Part shown: positions 1-6,298 of the stretch, piece after piece
Layout of the letters: each line of letters opens with the position of its first letter
Position numbering within the stretch: the first letter of the stretch is position 1
Source of the DNA: Desulfonema limicola
GTDB taxonomy: Bacteria; Desulfobacterota; Desulfobacteria; Desulfobacterales; DYRC01
Assembly (NCBI GenBank): GCA_020718925.1
Contig: DYRC01000111.1
Span: 3,806-11,786 of the forward strand
Direction: 5' to 3'
Length of the DNA: 7,981 nt
Program-made: the position numbers and the translations under genes
The notes under the pieces: model-generated
What the model was told of the DNA's origin: nothing
Database searches by the model: none
What the model saw: only the letters and a program-made list of their open reading frames with translations

Positions 1-133
1 AACTCAAAATATCCCACGTTCAATACAAAATTGTCCGGCGTTTCTGCCCCCCCCCTCGGGTGTCCTGTGCGTAACTCCGAAATATCCCCATGACCACCAG
101 CAAAAATACGGTTATCCTTACAATTTTTTTCAT
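1..133 (-). CDS. Small exported protein, 5' part only; frame broken at a poly-G run
   Basis: The product is not recognised. The ATG at 133-131 has a strong AGGAGG (139-144) five bases upstream, which makes this a credible start. The first residues, MKKIVRITVFLLVVMG followed by IFRSYA-QD, form a clear Sec signal peptide: a Lys/Arg start, a hydrophobic core and an AxA-like cleavage site after SYA. Shortly after the predicted cleavage site comes a run of nine G (47-55). Read as given, the frame ends at a TGA at 22-20 after 37 codons. With one G more or two fewer, the frame continues as GGG-AETPDNFVLNVGYFE to the window edge with no stop, and this looks like the beginning of an ordinary secreted or outer-membrane protein. 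The gene lies 104 bases downstream of the patatin-like gene on the same strand and may be co-transcribed with it. The rest lies outside the window. It could be phase-variable, a sequencing slip or a young pseudogene. Confidence 0.6.
47..55 (-). repeat. Poly-G (C9) homopolymer run inside the exported ORF
   Basis: Nine consecutive C on the plus strand read as G9 in the coding sense, about three codons after the predicted signal-peptide cleavage site. Runs of this length are prone to slipped-strand mispairing and to sequencing length errors. Lengths of 7 or 10 restore an open frame to the window edge; 9 gives TGA at 22-20; 8 gives a TGA at 6-4. Confidence 0.9.
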
Positions 134-237
134 GGATTCCTCCTGAATGAATGTTAAATGTTGACTGCCTTTCGGAAGTATAATATGTCGGATTTTTACA
201 TTCGTGACATTTTGCCTGAAAAAAGATCCGCTCAGTC

Positions 238-1371
238 CTATGAGATAATTTCAACATCACAAAATTTGCCAGACGCACCTCCGTGCTGATTAAATTCATT
301 GATAGCATTCAGAGTTCCCTGATAACCGACGGCTATGCCCTGATTCAGATTGGAATGATTCCAGTGATAATTGAGCGTTCCGTATTTCATCAGCACATTG
401 ACAAGCTTGACATTTTTGTTATTTTTCCGATTATATTCTTGTAATCTTTGAGAAAAGAGTACAATATCATCATCAGATATGGTATCGAATGGAAGCATGA
501 CACCGAGCAGTTCGGCTTCAATAAGATTTTTAGGCGGCGTGATTTCTTTGTAATCCGCAATCTTTATCACCCATATTTCATCAAAATCAGAATGATCGTC
601 AAGCAGATGGTCAAGTTCGACCGTATTGATCACCGCGCCTTCGCAATATTTACCCTCTTTTCCGGCAATGGTTCTGTTTTCCGTATAATGCAGAACACTC
701 GATCCAGCCATAAGCGCATCCGGACTCATAGCACTGTATTTGGGGTGATCCTTGCAATTGACGAAAATTTCCATCTGCTTCTGAGAAAGATTGTAGGCAT
801 TCAGATAAACAATCTTGTCTGATTTGAACAAATTATCGAAATCAATGAACTTATTAACAAAAGCTCCGCTGCTGATCAGCCCGGCAACACCGCTTTTACT
901 GACTTTGTACTGAAGTTCGGTGGAGAGTCTGATAAGCGGATTCAGAGCCATGCCTTCGCTGATATAATAAGAATAGTCATCCATCGTTTTGGGCGGGTTG
1001 TTTATAAACTTCCACGCATAGTCCCACAGTTTATTCGGAAGAAACAACTGCCGATATGTATTGACATCGAATATCTTCTCCATCAGCTTCTGGAAATCAC
1101 TCAGATAATCCACCCGAAACACTTTGTAATTAATCGGAAAACTCTCATAAACATCATCAGCGATAAAAATTTCATCTTTGAAAAACTTCTCAACTTCTCT
1201 GAGTCTGTCCGTATCAGCTTTCAGACTGTTGTAAAGACATCCTACCCAACTGCCCACGCAGGCACAGGAATAAACATCAAAATCAATGTTTTCCTGTTCA
1301 AACGCCTTTAACGCGCCGATTTCAATTCCTACGACAGGTCCCCCACCCGATAACGCAATGGCTCTTTTCAT
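238..1371 (-). CDS. Patatin-like protein with Cys and Glu at the catalytic dyad positions
   Basis: The 377-residue product matches the patatin-like phospholipase fold. Residues 5-21 hold the glycine-rich oxyanion loop (LSGGGPVVGIEIGAL). The nucleophile elbow follows FDVYS at 36-40, and the second catalytic block is SS 224-225 ... EGA 244-246 followed by N249. Patatins use a Ser-Asp dyad in GxSxG and DG[AG]. Here the elbow reads C36-A-C38-V-G40, so Cys sits at the Ser position, and the Asp is Glu244. The usual Arg/Lys of the oxyanion loop is also absent (V14). I checked both substitutions in the bases (TGC and GAA codons). Ser41 is one turn too late to be the canonical nucleophile. There is no signal peptide, so it is probably cytoplasmic or membrane-associated. 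AGGAGG at 1378-1383 supports the ATG. It lies 60 bases behind the CNNM gene. Lipid acyl hydrolase activity is uncertain: family assignment is firm, function is not. Confidence 0.8.
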   Translation of the reverse strand: MKRAIALSGGGPVVGIEIGALKAFEQENIDFDVYSCACVGSWVGCLYNSLKADTDRLREVEKFFKDEIFIADDVYESFPINYKVFRVDYLSDFQKLMEKIFDVNTYRQLFLPNKLWDYAWKFINNPPKTMDDYSYYISEGMALNPLIRLSTELQYKVSKSGVAGLISSGAFVNKFIDFDNLFKSDKIVYLNAYNLSQKQMEIFVNCKDHPKYSAMSPDALMAGSSVLHYTENRTIAGKEGKYCEGAVINTVELDHLLDDHSDFDEIWVIKIADYKEITPPKNLIEAELLGVMLPFDTISDDDIVLFSQRLQEYNRKNNKNVKLVNVLMKYGTLNYHWNHSNLNQGIAVGYQGTLNAINEFNQHGGASGKFCDVEIIS

Positions 1372-1377
1372 GTAATT

Positions 1378-1383
1378 CCTCCT
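1378..1383 (-). promoter_or_regulatory. Ribosome binding site of the patatin-like gene
   Basis: A consensus AGGAGG on the minus strand ends seven nearly AT-only bases before the ATG at 1371. It lies between the start codon and the edge of the neighbouring GC-rich repeat, so the repeat insertion left it intact. Confidence 0.8.
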
Positions 1384-1390
1384 ATTTGTA

Positions 1391-1474
1391 ACCCCTCCCC
1401 CAACCCCTCCCCGAAACGGAGAGGGGAGTCTTTACTCCCCCTTCACTTTCAGGGAAGGGGGCTGGGGGGTTAGG
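1391..1474 (-). repeat. GC-rich double-hairpin repeat, copy A
   Basis: In minus orientation the element begins CCTAACCCCC at 1474 and ends GGGGGAGGGGT at 1391. It holds two hairpins. One has a stem CCCCCTTC/GAAGGGGG (1454-1461 with 1437-1444). The other has a nine-pair stem CCCCTCTCC/GGGGAGGGG (1418-1426 with 1404-1412) with loop GTTTC and one T-G wobble. It matches copy B at 2667-2758 in inverted orientation. Its first half is coding: it provides the last 12 or so residues and the stop of the CNNM protein. Confidence 0.9.
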
Positions 1475-2607
1475 TCTTTCGACTCCGGCACAGTCATCTG
1501 ATCCGATTCAATCATCATATCAAAATTGATTTCGATATTGTCCGGGTCCTGTTTATCCGGCATTGCATTTTTCAATACCTCAAAGCGTTTCTGCCGCTGC
1601 TTTCTGGCAAGCTTCTGCAAATCCACCACAGAATCATGTTCATCCACGATTTCCGCGCCCAGCATGGTTTCAATAATATCTTCAAGTGTAACCAGCCCGG
1701 AAACGCCTCCGAATTCATCGCCGATAATCGCAACATGCCTGCGTTTTTTCAAAAATTCTGTGAGCAGGAACAGACAATTTTCTTTTTCCGCTACAAACGG
1801 AATGGGCTTTGCAATTGCCGAAAGCTTAACGTCATATTTGTCTAAGATTTTTGCGGAACTTAAATCCTGAAGCATCACATACCCTACGATATTTTCTTTT
1901 TCCTCCCGATAAATCGGAATGCGGCTGTAACCTTCCTCCATCGCCTTATCAAACGCATCCATGATTGTCATGGTTTCATCCAGCGTGAACATGACGGTTC
2001 TGGGCGTCATAATCTCCTGTACTTCTTTGGTTTCAAGCCGGATGATATTATGCAGCATAAGGCTTTCCCATTGGGAAATTTCGCCGTCTTTGGCGCCCAG
2101 CCGAATCACGCCCAGAATATCTTCCTCAGTAACCGGCGAGGCAGGATTTTTCGGCATCATAAAATTGGAAATTTTCTGGGAAATATAGATCAGCGGATAA
2201 AGCACATATTTTATGATAGTTATCGGCAGGACAATCATAGACCATAAATGCCGCCAATGGACTGCGCCGATGGTTTTCGGAATAATTTCCCCGAAAAATA
2301 AAACCAGCAGTGTGAACACTACAGAAAACAACGGAACATAAGACGCACCCAGTATCTGATGGGCATACATGCCCGCAATGATCGCGCCGCCGGTATGTGC
2401 TATGGTGTTTAAAATCAGAATTGCAGACAGCGGAATGGATATCCGGCTTTTCATCTCAATAAATTTTTTGGCTTTATATTTTTTGCTTCCCGCAGCTTTT
2501 TCAGCTTCAAGCGTTCCAAGTTGGGTGGAATACAACACAGCCTTGAATAACGAACATTGGGCTGAAATAAAGACGGTTAAAACCACCACCGCTATCAGAA
2601 CAGACAT
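1432..2607 (-). CDS. CNNM (DUF21) / CBS-pair membrane protein, HlyC/CorC superfamily
   Basis: An inner-membrane protein of 391 residues. The N-terminal CNNM domain has about four hydrophobic segments (1-20, 57-80, 90-108, 122-143) and the hallmark FGEIIPKTIG at 105-114, with NTIAHTGGA at 67-75. The cytosolic CBS pair runs from about 197 to 325: IMTPRTVMF (199-207), EGYSRIPIYRE (225-235), IVGYVMLQDL, then FGGVSGLVTLEDIIETMLG (299-317) and EIVDEHD. Relatives are linked to Mg2+ (or Co2+) transport, with adenine nucleotides binding the CBS pair; the substrate here is inferred only. The C-terminal CorC/HlyC domain found in many relatives is missing. Instead there is a charged tail whose end, LTPQPPSLKVKGE, is translated from repeat copy A, so the native C-terminus may have been replaced. 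AGGAGA at 2613-2618 supports the ATG. It reads away from pepA and leads the left-hand unit. Confidence 0.88.
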   Translation of the reverse strand: MSVLIAVVVLTVFISAQCSLFKAVLYSTQLGTLEAEKAAGSKKYKAKKFIEMKSRISIPLSAILILNTIAHTGGAIIAGMYAHQILGASYVPLFSVVFTLLVLFFGEIIPKTIGAVHWRHLWSMIVLPITIIKYVLYPLIYISQKISNFMMPKNPASPVTEEDILGVIRLGAKDGEISQWESLMLHNIIRLETKEVQEIMTPRTVMFTLDETMTIMDAFDKAMEEGYSRIPIYREEKENIVGYVMLQDLSSAKILDKYDVKLSAIAKPIPFVAEKENCLFLLTEFLKKRRHVAIIGDEFGGVSGLVTLEDIIETMLGAEIVDEHDSVVDLQKLARKQRQKRFEVLKNAMPDKQDPDNIEINFDMMIESDQMTVPESKDLTPQPPSLKVKGE

Positions 2608-2612
2608 TTGAT

Positions 2613-2618
2613 TCTCCT
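2613..2618 (-). promoter_or_regulatory. Ribosome binding site of the CNNM gene
   Basis: AGGAGA on the minus strand, five bases before the ATG at 2607, preceded by AA. It supports the annotated start, which coincides with the beginning of the first hydrophobic segment. Confidence 0.75.
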
Positions 2619-2640
2619 TTTAATACAAATAGATATTAAC

Positions 2641-2646
2641 ATTATA
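2641..2646 (-). promoter_or_regulatory. Candidate -10 element of the CNNM unit
   Basis: A perfect TATAAT on the minus strand lies 33 bases upstream of the CNNM ATG. A -35 box at normal spacing would fall at about 2664-2669, on the edge of repeat copy B, where the match (AGGTGA) is poor. If the promoter is real, the insertion of the repeat may have replaced its -35 region. Confidence 0.4.
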
Positions 2647-2666
2647 CCAAATCGCTTTCAAACTCA

Positions 2667-2758
2667 CCTAACCCCCCGGCCCCCTTCCCTGAAAGGGAAG
2701 GGGGGGAGACATCATCTCTGCTCCCCTCTCCTTTCAGGGGAGGGGCCGGGGGAGGGGT
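2667..2758 (+). repeat. GC-rich double-hairpin repeat, copy B
   Basis: The element runs from CCTAACCCCCC to GGGGGAGGGGT. Hairpin 1 is a perfect ten-pair stem CCCCCTTCCC/GGGAAGGGGG (2680-2689 with 2695-2704) with loop TGAAA. Hairpin 2 is a nine-pair stem CCCCTCTCC/GGGGAGGGG (2723-2731 with 2737-2745) with loop TTTCA and one T-G wobble. The two loops are reverse complements, and the whole element is an imperfect palindrome. It is the inverted partner of copy A. It has no coding capacity of its own, so if mobile it would need an outside enzyme. Confidence 0.9.
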
Positions 2759-2811
2759 GCTTATTTGATCAGATTCATAAACGATATATACCCTATCTGC
2801 TCATCTTATTC

Positions 2812-2842
2812 AACAGCCTAACTCCTGTTCAGGTTGTTTTTT
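2812..2842 (+). terminator. Weak hairpin plus T-run in the divergent spacer
   Basis: AACAGCCT (2812-2819) pairs with AGGTTGTT (2831-2838) across an 11-base loop with one G-T wobble, and a run of T reaches 2842. The shape is that of a rho-independent terminator on the plus strand, but the stem has few GC pairs and no plus-strand gene lies upstream. It could end a short leader or antisense transcript, or be chance. Confidence 0.25.
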
Positions 2843-2883
2843 ACAATAAGCATTATTTTTTACAGATGTTCTCAAAATTTCTA

Positions 2884-2910
2884 TTGACTATGGATAAACA
2901 TAAGTCTAAT
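2884..2910 (+). promoter_or_regulatory. Possible promoter for the pepA unit
   Basis: TTGACT (2884-2889) is followed after 15 bases by TCTAAT (2905-2910), about 70 bases before the pepA start. Both hexamers match the sigma-70 consensus at five of six positions, but the spacing is short. No better-spaced pair was found between repeat copy B and the gene. Confidence 0.3.
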
Positions 2911-2967
2911 CATTAAATTTTCAATCGGCTATATACGACAAGATTTTTTTATGAAAAACCGATAAAA

Positions 2968-2973
2968 AAGGAG
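2968..2973 (+). promoter_or_regulatory. Ribosome binding site deciding the GTG start of pepA
   Basis: AAGGAG sits nine bases before GTG 2983. No ATG with comparable spacing occurs here, so the site supports the GTG start. Confidence 0.75.
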
Positions 2974-2982
2974 AAGCCGCCA

Positions 2983-4452
2983 GTGATCGGATTAACCGCC
3001 GTTGACGCGGAAAAAGAAAAAACGCAGGCATTGATTGTTCCTGTGTGCGAGGATAACGATATTTACGACAACCGCGCCTTACTGACATTGATTGAAAGCG
3101 CGAAAGCCATGCCGGAATTTAAGGGCGAAAAAGGCGACGAGCTTATTTTTCATCAGCCCCAGGGCTTTATTGCCGAACGGGTCATCCTGACGGGCTTGGG
3201 AAAGCTTGAAAAGATTGACCGGGAGAGCTTTCGGACTGCCATCGGGCAGGCAGTGAAAAAAGGCATGTCCAAAAAGCTTTCCGAAATTTCCATTGCAGTG
3301 CCTTCTGAAAAAAAACTTCAGCGGGAGATGGAAGATATTCTCGAACCCATGATGGAAGGGGCGTGTTTGGCAAATCACCTGTTTGACAGATACAAAGCGG
3401 AGAAAAAACTTAAACCTTTGGAAAAAATCAGTTTTCTGCTTAAATCCGCTCATGTTAAAAAATTCAATGGGTTGGCAGAGCGGATATTGCTGATCTGTCA
3501 GGGAACGCTTCTTGCAAGAGAATGGATAGGGATTCCGTCAAATGACAAAAAGCCCGAAGATTTGGCTTTAGCAATCATGGCTTTGGCGGAAAAAGAATCG
3601 CTTAAAATCACCCTGTTAAAAGAAGAAGCATTGAAAGCGCAGGGATTCGGGGCATTGCTGGCAGTGGGCGCGGGCAGCGAAAACAAGCCCTGTCTTCTCA
3701 CGCTTGAATATCGGCATAAAAACGCCAAAAAGACGGTTGCATTTGTGGGCAAAGGCGTTACATTTGATTCCGGCGGGCTTGATCTCAAAACGGCTGCGGG
3801 AATGCTGACCATGAAAACCGATATGTCCGGCGCGGCGGCAGTTGCCGCATCGTTGATAACCATTGCAAAGCTCAAACCGGATGTCAATGTGATCGGCGTG
3901 ATTCCTCTGGCAGAAAATATGCCATCAGGCACAGCCACCCGCCCCAGCGATATTGTGCGCTCTTACAGCGGCAAAACCATTGAAATCGGCAATACAGATG
4001 CAGAAGGTCGGCTGATTTTAGCCGATGCGATGGCATACACGGTAAAGCAGTACAAACCTGACATTCTGATTGATATTGCCACGCTGACCGGCGCGTGTCT
4101 TGTGGCATTGGGCGAAAAAATTGCAGGCGTATTTTCCTCTGATGATGCGCTGGCGCAGGCGATTCTTGATTCCGGCAATAAGACGCATGAGCGGTGCTGG
4201 CGGCTGCCATTGCCTGAAGATTACAAAGAAGGATTGAAAAGCGAAGTGGCAGACACCAATAATATGAGTAATCTGGGCGGCGGCGGGGCGATTACTGCCG
4301 CGTTGTTTTTATCCGAATTTGCAAAAGATACGCGGTGGGCGCATATTGATATTGCAGGACCTGCCCGGCTTGGCAAAGCGGGATCCTATTGCGGCGTGGG
4401 CGGAACAGGTTTCGGGGTGCGCCTGTTCTGCGATGTTTTGGAAAAAATATAA
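2983..4452 (+). CDS. pepA: Leucyl aminopeptidase (cytosol aminopeptidase, family M17)
   Basis: A cytosolic two-metal aminopeptidase that removes N-terminal residues such as Leu from peptides; family members are normally hexamers. The 489-residue length is usual. The C-terminal catalytic domain (about 165-489) has every active-site residue at the spacing of E. coli PepA: metal ligands K257 and D262 in GKGVTFDSGG, D280 in KTDMSGAA, D339 and E341 in NTDAEGRL, and catalytic K269 and R343. Further family blocks are IDIATLTGAC (363-372), TNNMSNLGGGGAITAALFL (425-443) and WAHIDIAGP (452-460). The N-terminal domain (1 to about 160) is, as in relatives, much less conserved. The GTG start is set by AAGGAG nine bases upstream. 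It is the first gene of a rightward unit, with the c-di-GMP signalling gene 15 bases behind it. Some PepA proteins also bind DNA; nothing here tests that. Confidence 0.95.
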   Translation: MIGLTAVDAEKEKTQALIVPVCEDNDIYDNRALLTLIESAKAMPEFKGEKGDELIFHQPQGFIAERVILTGLGKLEKIDRESFRTAIGQAVKKGMSKKLSEISIAVPSEKKLQREMEDILEPMMEGACLANHLFDRYKAEKKLKPLEKISFLLKSAHVKKFNGLAERILLICQGTLLAREWIGIPSNDKKPEDLALAIMALAEKESLKITLLKEEALKAQGFGALLAVGAGSENKPCLLTLEYRHKNAKKTVAFVGKGVTFDSGGLDLKTAAGMLTMKTDMSGAAAVAASLITIAKLKPDVNVIGVIPLAENMPSGTATRPSDIVRSYSGKTIEIGNTDAEGRLILADAMAYTVKQYKPDILIDIATLTGACLVALGEKIAGVFSSDDALAQAILDSGNKTHERCWRLPLPEDYKEGLKSEVADTNNMSNLGGGGAITAALFLSEFAKDTRWAHIDIAGPARLGKAGSYCGVGGTGFGVRLFCDVLEKI

Positions 4453-4457
4453 TCAGC

Positions 4458-4461
4458 GGAG
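4458..4461 (+). promoter_or_regulatory. Ribosome binding site of the cNMP-GGDEF-EAL gene
   Basis: GGAG within the 15-base gap after the pepA stop, six bases before the ATG at 4468. The tight gap and in-gap site suggest co-transcription with pepA. Confidence 0.65.
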
Positions 4462-4467
4462 AAACGG

Positions 4468-6222
4468 ATGATCCCTTACGGCAATTTTTTGAAAAATATC
4501 AAGTTTTTTCAAGCTCTTCCACCTTCAGAAATTGAAAAAATTTCAACCGTATGCCGAGAAAAGCATTTCGGCGCAGGAGAACTTATTTTTGCCGAAGGCG
4601 ATCCGGGTGATCTTTTTTATATTATCCTGAGCGGCGCTGTTGAGATTTGGAAAAATTACAAAAAATCAGAGCAGGATCTTCTGGCGGTCTATGGTCAAGG
4701 GCAGTCTTTCGGAGAGCTTGCTCTGATTGATGATTCTTACAGAAGTGCTACAACTCTTTGTCGGGAACCCAGCGTTGTGCTGACCATTCACCGCGAAGAT
4801 TTCAACAGCGTTCTGATGAATTCCACCCATATTTCGCTGTCCATCATGCGCTCTATGGCAGCTATGATTCGGGATAACACGGCGCATTTCTTTGAAAAAC
4901 AACTGTATCGTGCCTTGCATGACCCCCTGACCGGGTTGCCGAATCGGAACTTTTTCTATGATCGGCTTGAAAAGATTATGAACAGAACACGGGGAGATAC
5001 AGATTGTCCTTATGCGGTGCTTTATTTTGACGCGGATCGGTTCAACGTCATTAACGACAGCATGGGACATGTTGCCGGTGACAAGGTTTTGAAGGCGATG
5101 TCCGAGCGTCTGAGAAGCATACTGATGCCGACCGATATTTTAGCCCGGTTCAGCGGAGATGAATTTGCGGTTCTGATAGAAGATAAAGAGCATGTCCGGG
5201 AAAAAGCGGTGCATACGGCTATCCGCATCAGAGAAGAACTTCAGTCTCCGCTTGAAATTGACGGGCAGGATATTTTTATCACGGTCAGCATCGGTATTGT
5301 GCCGGGCATGTCAAAATACGCTTCGCCCTCAGATGTTTTGAGAGACGCAGATATTGCGATGTATCGGGCAAAACATCTGGGCAGAGGCGGCTATCAGATT
5401 TATGATGAAACGCTGCATGATAAGCGAATCAATCTGATGCGCCTTGAAAACGATCTGCGCGGCGCATTGGAGCGTCATGAATTTATTCTGAATTTTCAGC
5501 CAATTATCTCTTTGAAAACCAATAAAATTGCCGGATTTGAATCTCTGGTAAGATGGCGGCATCCGGAGCGCGGAATTATTTCACCGGAAATTTTTATTCC
5601 CATTGCCGAAGAAACCGGCGTGATTCTGCTGTTGGGCAAGTGGATATTGATTGAGTCCTGCCGCCAGTTGAAACTCTGGATAGATCGGATTCCGGAGCCG
5701 CTGTTTGTCAGCGTCAATGTTTCCGGCAAACAATTTATGGAGCAGAATTTTGTCAGTATCGTAAAAAACGCGCTGGAGGAGACCGGACTGCCCGGAAACT
5801 GCCTGAAGCTGGAAATGACCGAAAGCGTTCTGATCGGAAATGTCGAAGAACTTGCCATCATGCTCAGGCAGATCCGGGAGATGGGGATCAGAATTGCCAT
5901 TGACGACTTCGGCACCGGCTATTCTTCATTGGCATATCTGAACAGATTTCCGATTGATTTGGTCAAGATAGACCGTTCTTTTGTCCGGCAGATGTCGGGC
6001 AAGGGCAAAAAGAACATTATCGAAACCATTGTTTCAATGGCGCATCTGCTGAATATGGAAATCGTTGCCGAAGGCGTGGAAACCAACAATCATTTTCACT
6101 ATCTGAACGACTATGGCTGTGAATACGGTCAGGGCTACTATTTTTCAAAGCCGCTTTCCGCAGAAGACGCCGACATCTTTTTGGACAACGGCATGATGGT
6201 GCCGGATACGCCTCAGGAGTGA
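4468..6222 (+). CDS. Cyclic-nucleotide-sensor / GGDEF / EAL c-di-GMP signalling protein
   Basis: A soluble 584-residue protein with no membrane segment. An N-terminal cNMP-binding (CAP_ED) domain spans about 10-130, with GDLFYIILSGAVEIW (47-61) and a phosphate-binding cassette FGELALIDDSYRSAT (81-95) that keeps Glu83 and Arg92. The GGDEF domain (about 148-315) has HDPLTGLPNR, metal-site D188 in FDADRFNVIND, and the signature as S229-GDEF. The RxxD inhibitory site is degraded: the Arg position is M220 (M-P-T-D223). The EAL domain (about 325-572) reads E358-S-L and keeps the usual catalytic set: N417, E449, D479-D480 in DDFGTG, K500, E535 in AEGVE, and Q555. By family knowledge it could both make and break c-di-GMP under control of a cyclic nucleotide. 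Net activity cannot be read from sequence. It follows pepA by 15 bases, and its stop is the first unit of the downstream heptad repeat. Confidence 0.93.
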   Translation: MIPYGNFLKNIKFFQALPPSEIEKISTVCREKHFGAGELIFAEGDPGDLFYIILSGAVEIWKNYKKSEQDLLAVYGQGQSFGELALIDDSYRSATTLCREPSVVLTIHREDFNSVLMNSTHISLSIMRSMAAMIRDNTAHFFEKQLYRALHDPLTGLPNRNFFYDRLEKIMNRTRGDTDCPYAVLYFDADRFNVINDSMGHVAGDKVLKAMSERLRSILMPTDILARFSGDEFAVLIEDKEHVREKAVHTAIRIREELQSPLEIDGQDIFITVSIGIVPGMSKYASPSDVLRDADIAMYRAKHLGRGGYQIYDETLHDKRINLMRLENDLRGALERHEFILNFQPIISLKTNKIAGFESLVRWRHPERGIISPEIFIPIAEETGVILLLGKWILIESCRQLKLWIDRIPEPLFVSVNVSGKQFMEQNFVSIVKNALEETGLPGNCLKLEMTESVLIGNVEELAIMLRQIREMGIRIAIDDFGTGYSSLAYLNRFPIDLVKIDRSFVRQMSGKGKKNIIETIVSMAHLLNMEIVAEGVETNNHFHYLNDYGCEYGQGYYFSKPLSAEDADIFLDNGMMVPDTPQE

Positions 6223-6298
6223 GAAAGGAAGAGTGAGAAGTGAGAAAGGAAAAATGAGAAATGAAGATACTTCTCAATTCTCAATTCTCAATTCTCAA
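6220..6298. repeat. Heptanucleotide TGAGAA / TTCTCA facing arrays
   Basis: The left arm has TGAGAA at 6220, 6234, 6241 and 6255, all in a seven-base register with degenerate GGAAgag/GGAAaaa units between them. The right arm has four perfect tandem TTCTCAA units (6271-6298). The arms are reverse-complementary and can fold into an imperfect hairpin centred near 6268. The array begins exactly on the TGA stop of the GGDEF-EAL gene and reaches to eight bases before ATG 6306, so it fills the junction between two genes. Confidence 0.85.

Larger units (their letters stand above)
2608..2982. other. 375-base divergent spacer
   Basis: The spacer lies between the divergent CNNM and pepA genes. It holds the CNNM ribosome binding site and a -10-like TATAAT on the minus strand, repeat copy B (2667-2758), a weak hairpin followed by six T (2812-2842), a possible pepA promoter (2884-2910), and the pepA ribosome binding site. 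An open frame crosses it on the plus strand, but it reads through the repeat and carries the peptide LTPRPPSLKGKG, so I treat it as non-coding. Outside the repeat the base composition is strongly AT-rich. Confidence 0.7.

Noticed and set aside
161..184. Plus-strand TTGACT ... TATAAT pair left of the patatin-like gene
   Set aside because: Both hexamers look good, but the 12-base spacing is too short for a sigma-70 promoter and no plus-strand gene follows.
238..2607. Anti-phage system of the CBASS type, suggested by a patatin-like effector next to a membrane protein
   Set aside because: No cyclase, nuclease or other defence partner is present. The patatin dyad is not the canonical Ser-Asp, and the membrane neighbour is an ordinary CNNM/CBS protein.
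1391..2758. Composite transposon with repeat copies A and B as ends
   Set aside because: No transposase lies between or near the copies, no target-site duplication is visible, and the gene between them is an ordinary membrane protein; kept only as an inverted pair worth checking.
2608..2916. 102-codon plus-strand open frame in the divergent spacer
   Set aside because: It reads straight through repeat copy B, has no ribosome binding site, starts over the CNNM ribosome binding site on the other strand, and its middle is the repeat peptide LTPRPPSLKGKG.
6220..6298. CRISPR-like array
   Set aside because: The units are seven bases long with no unique spacers.
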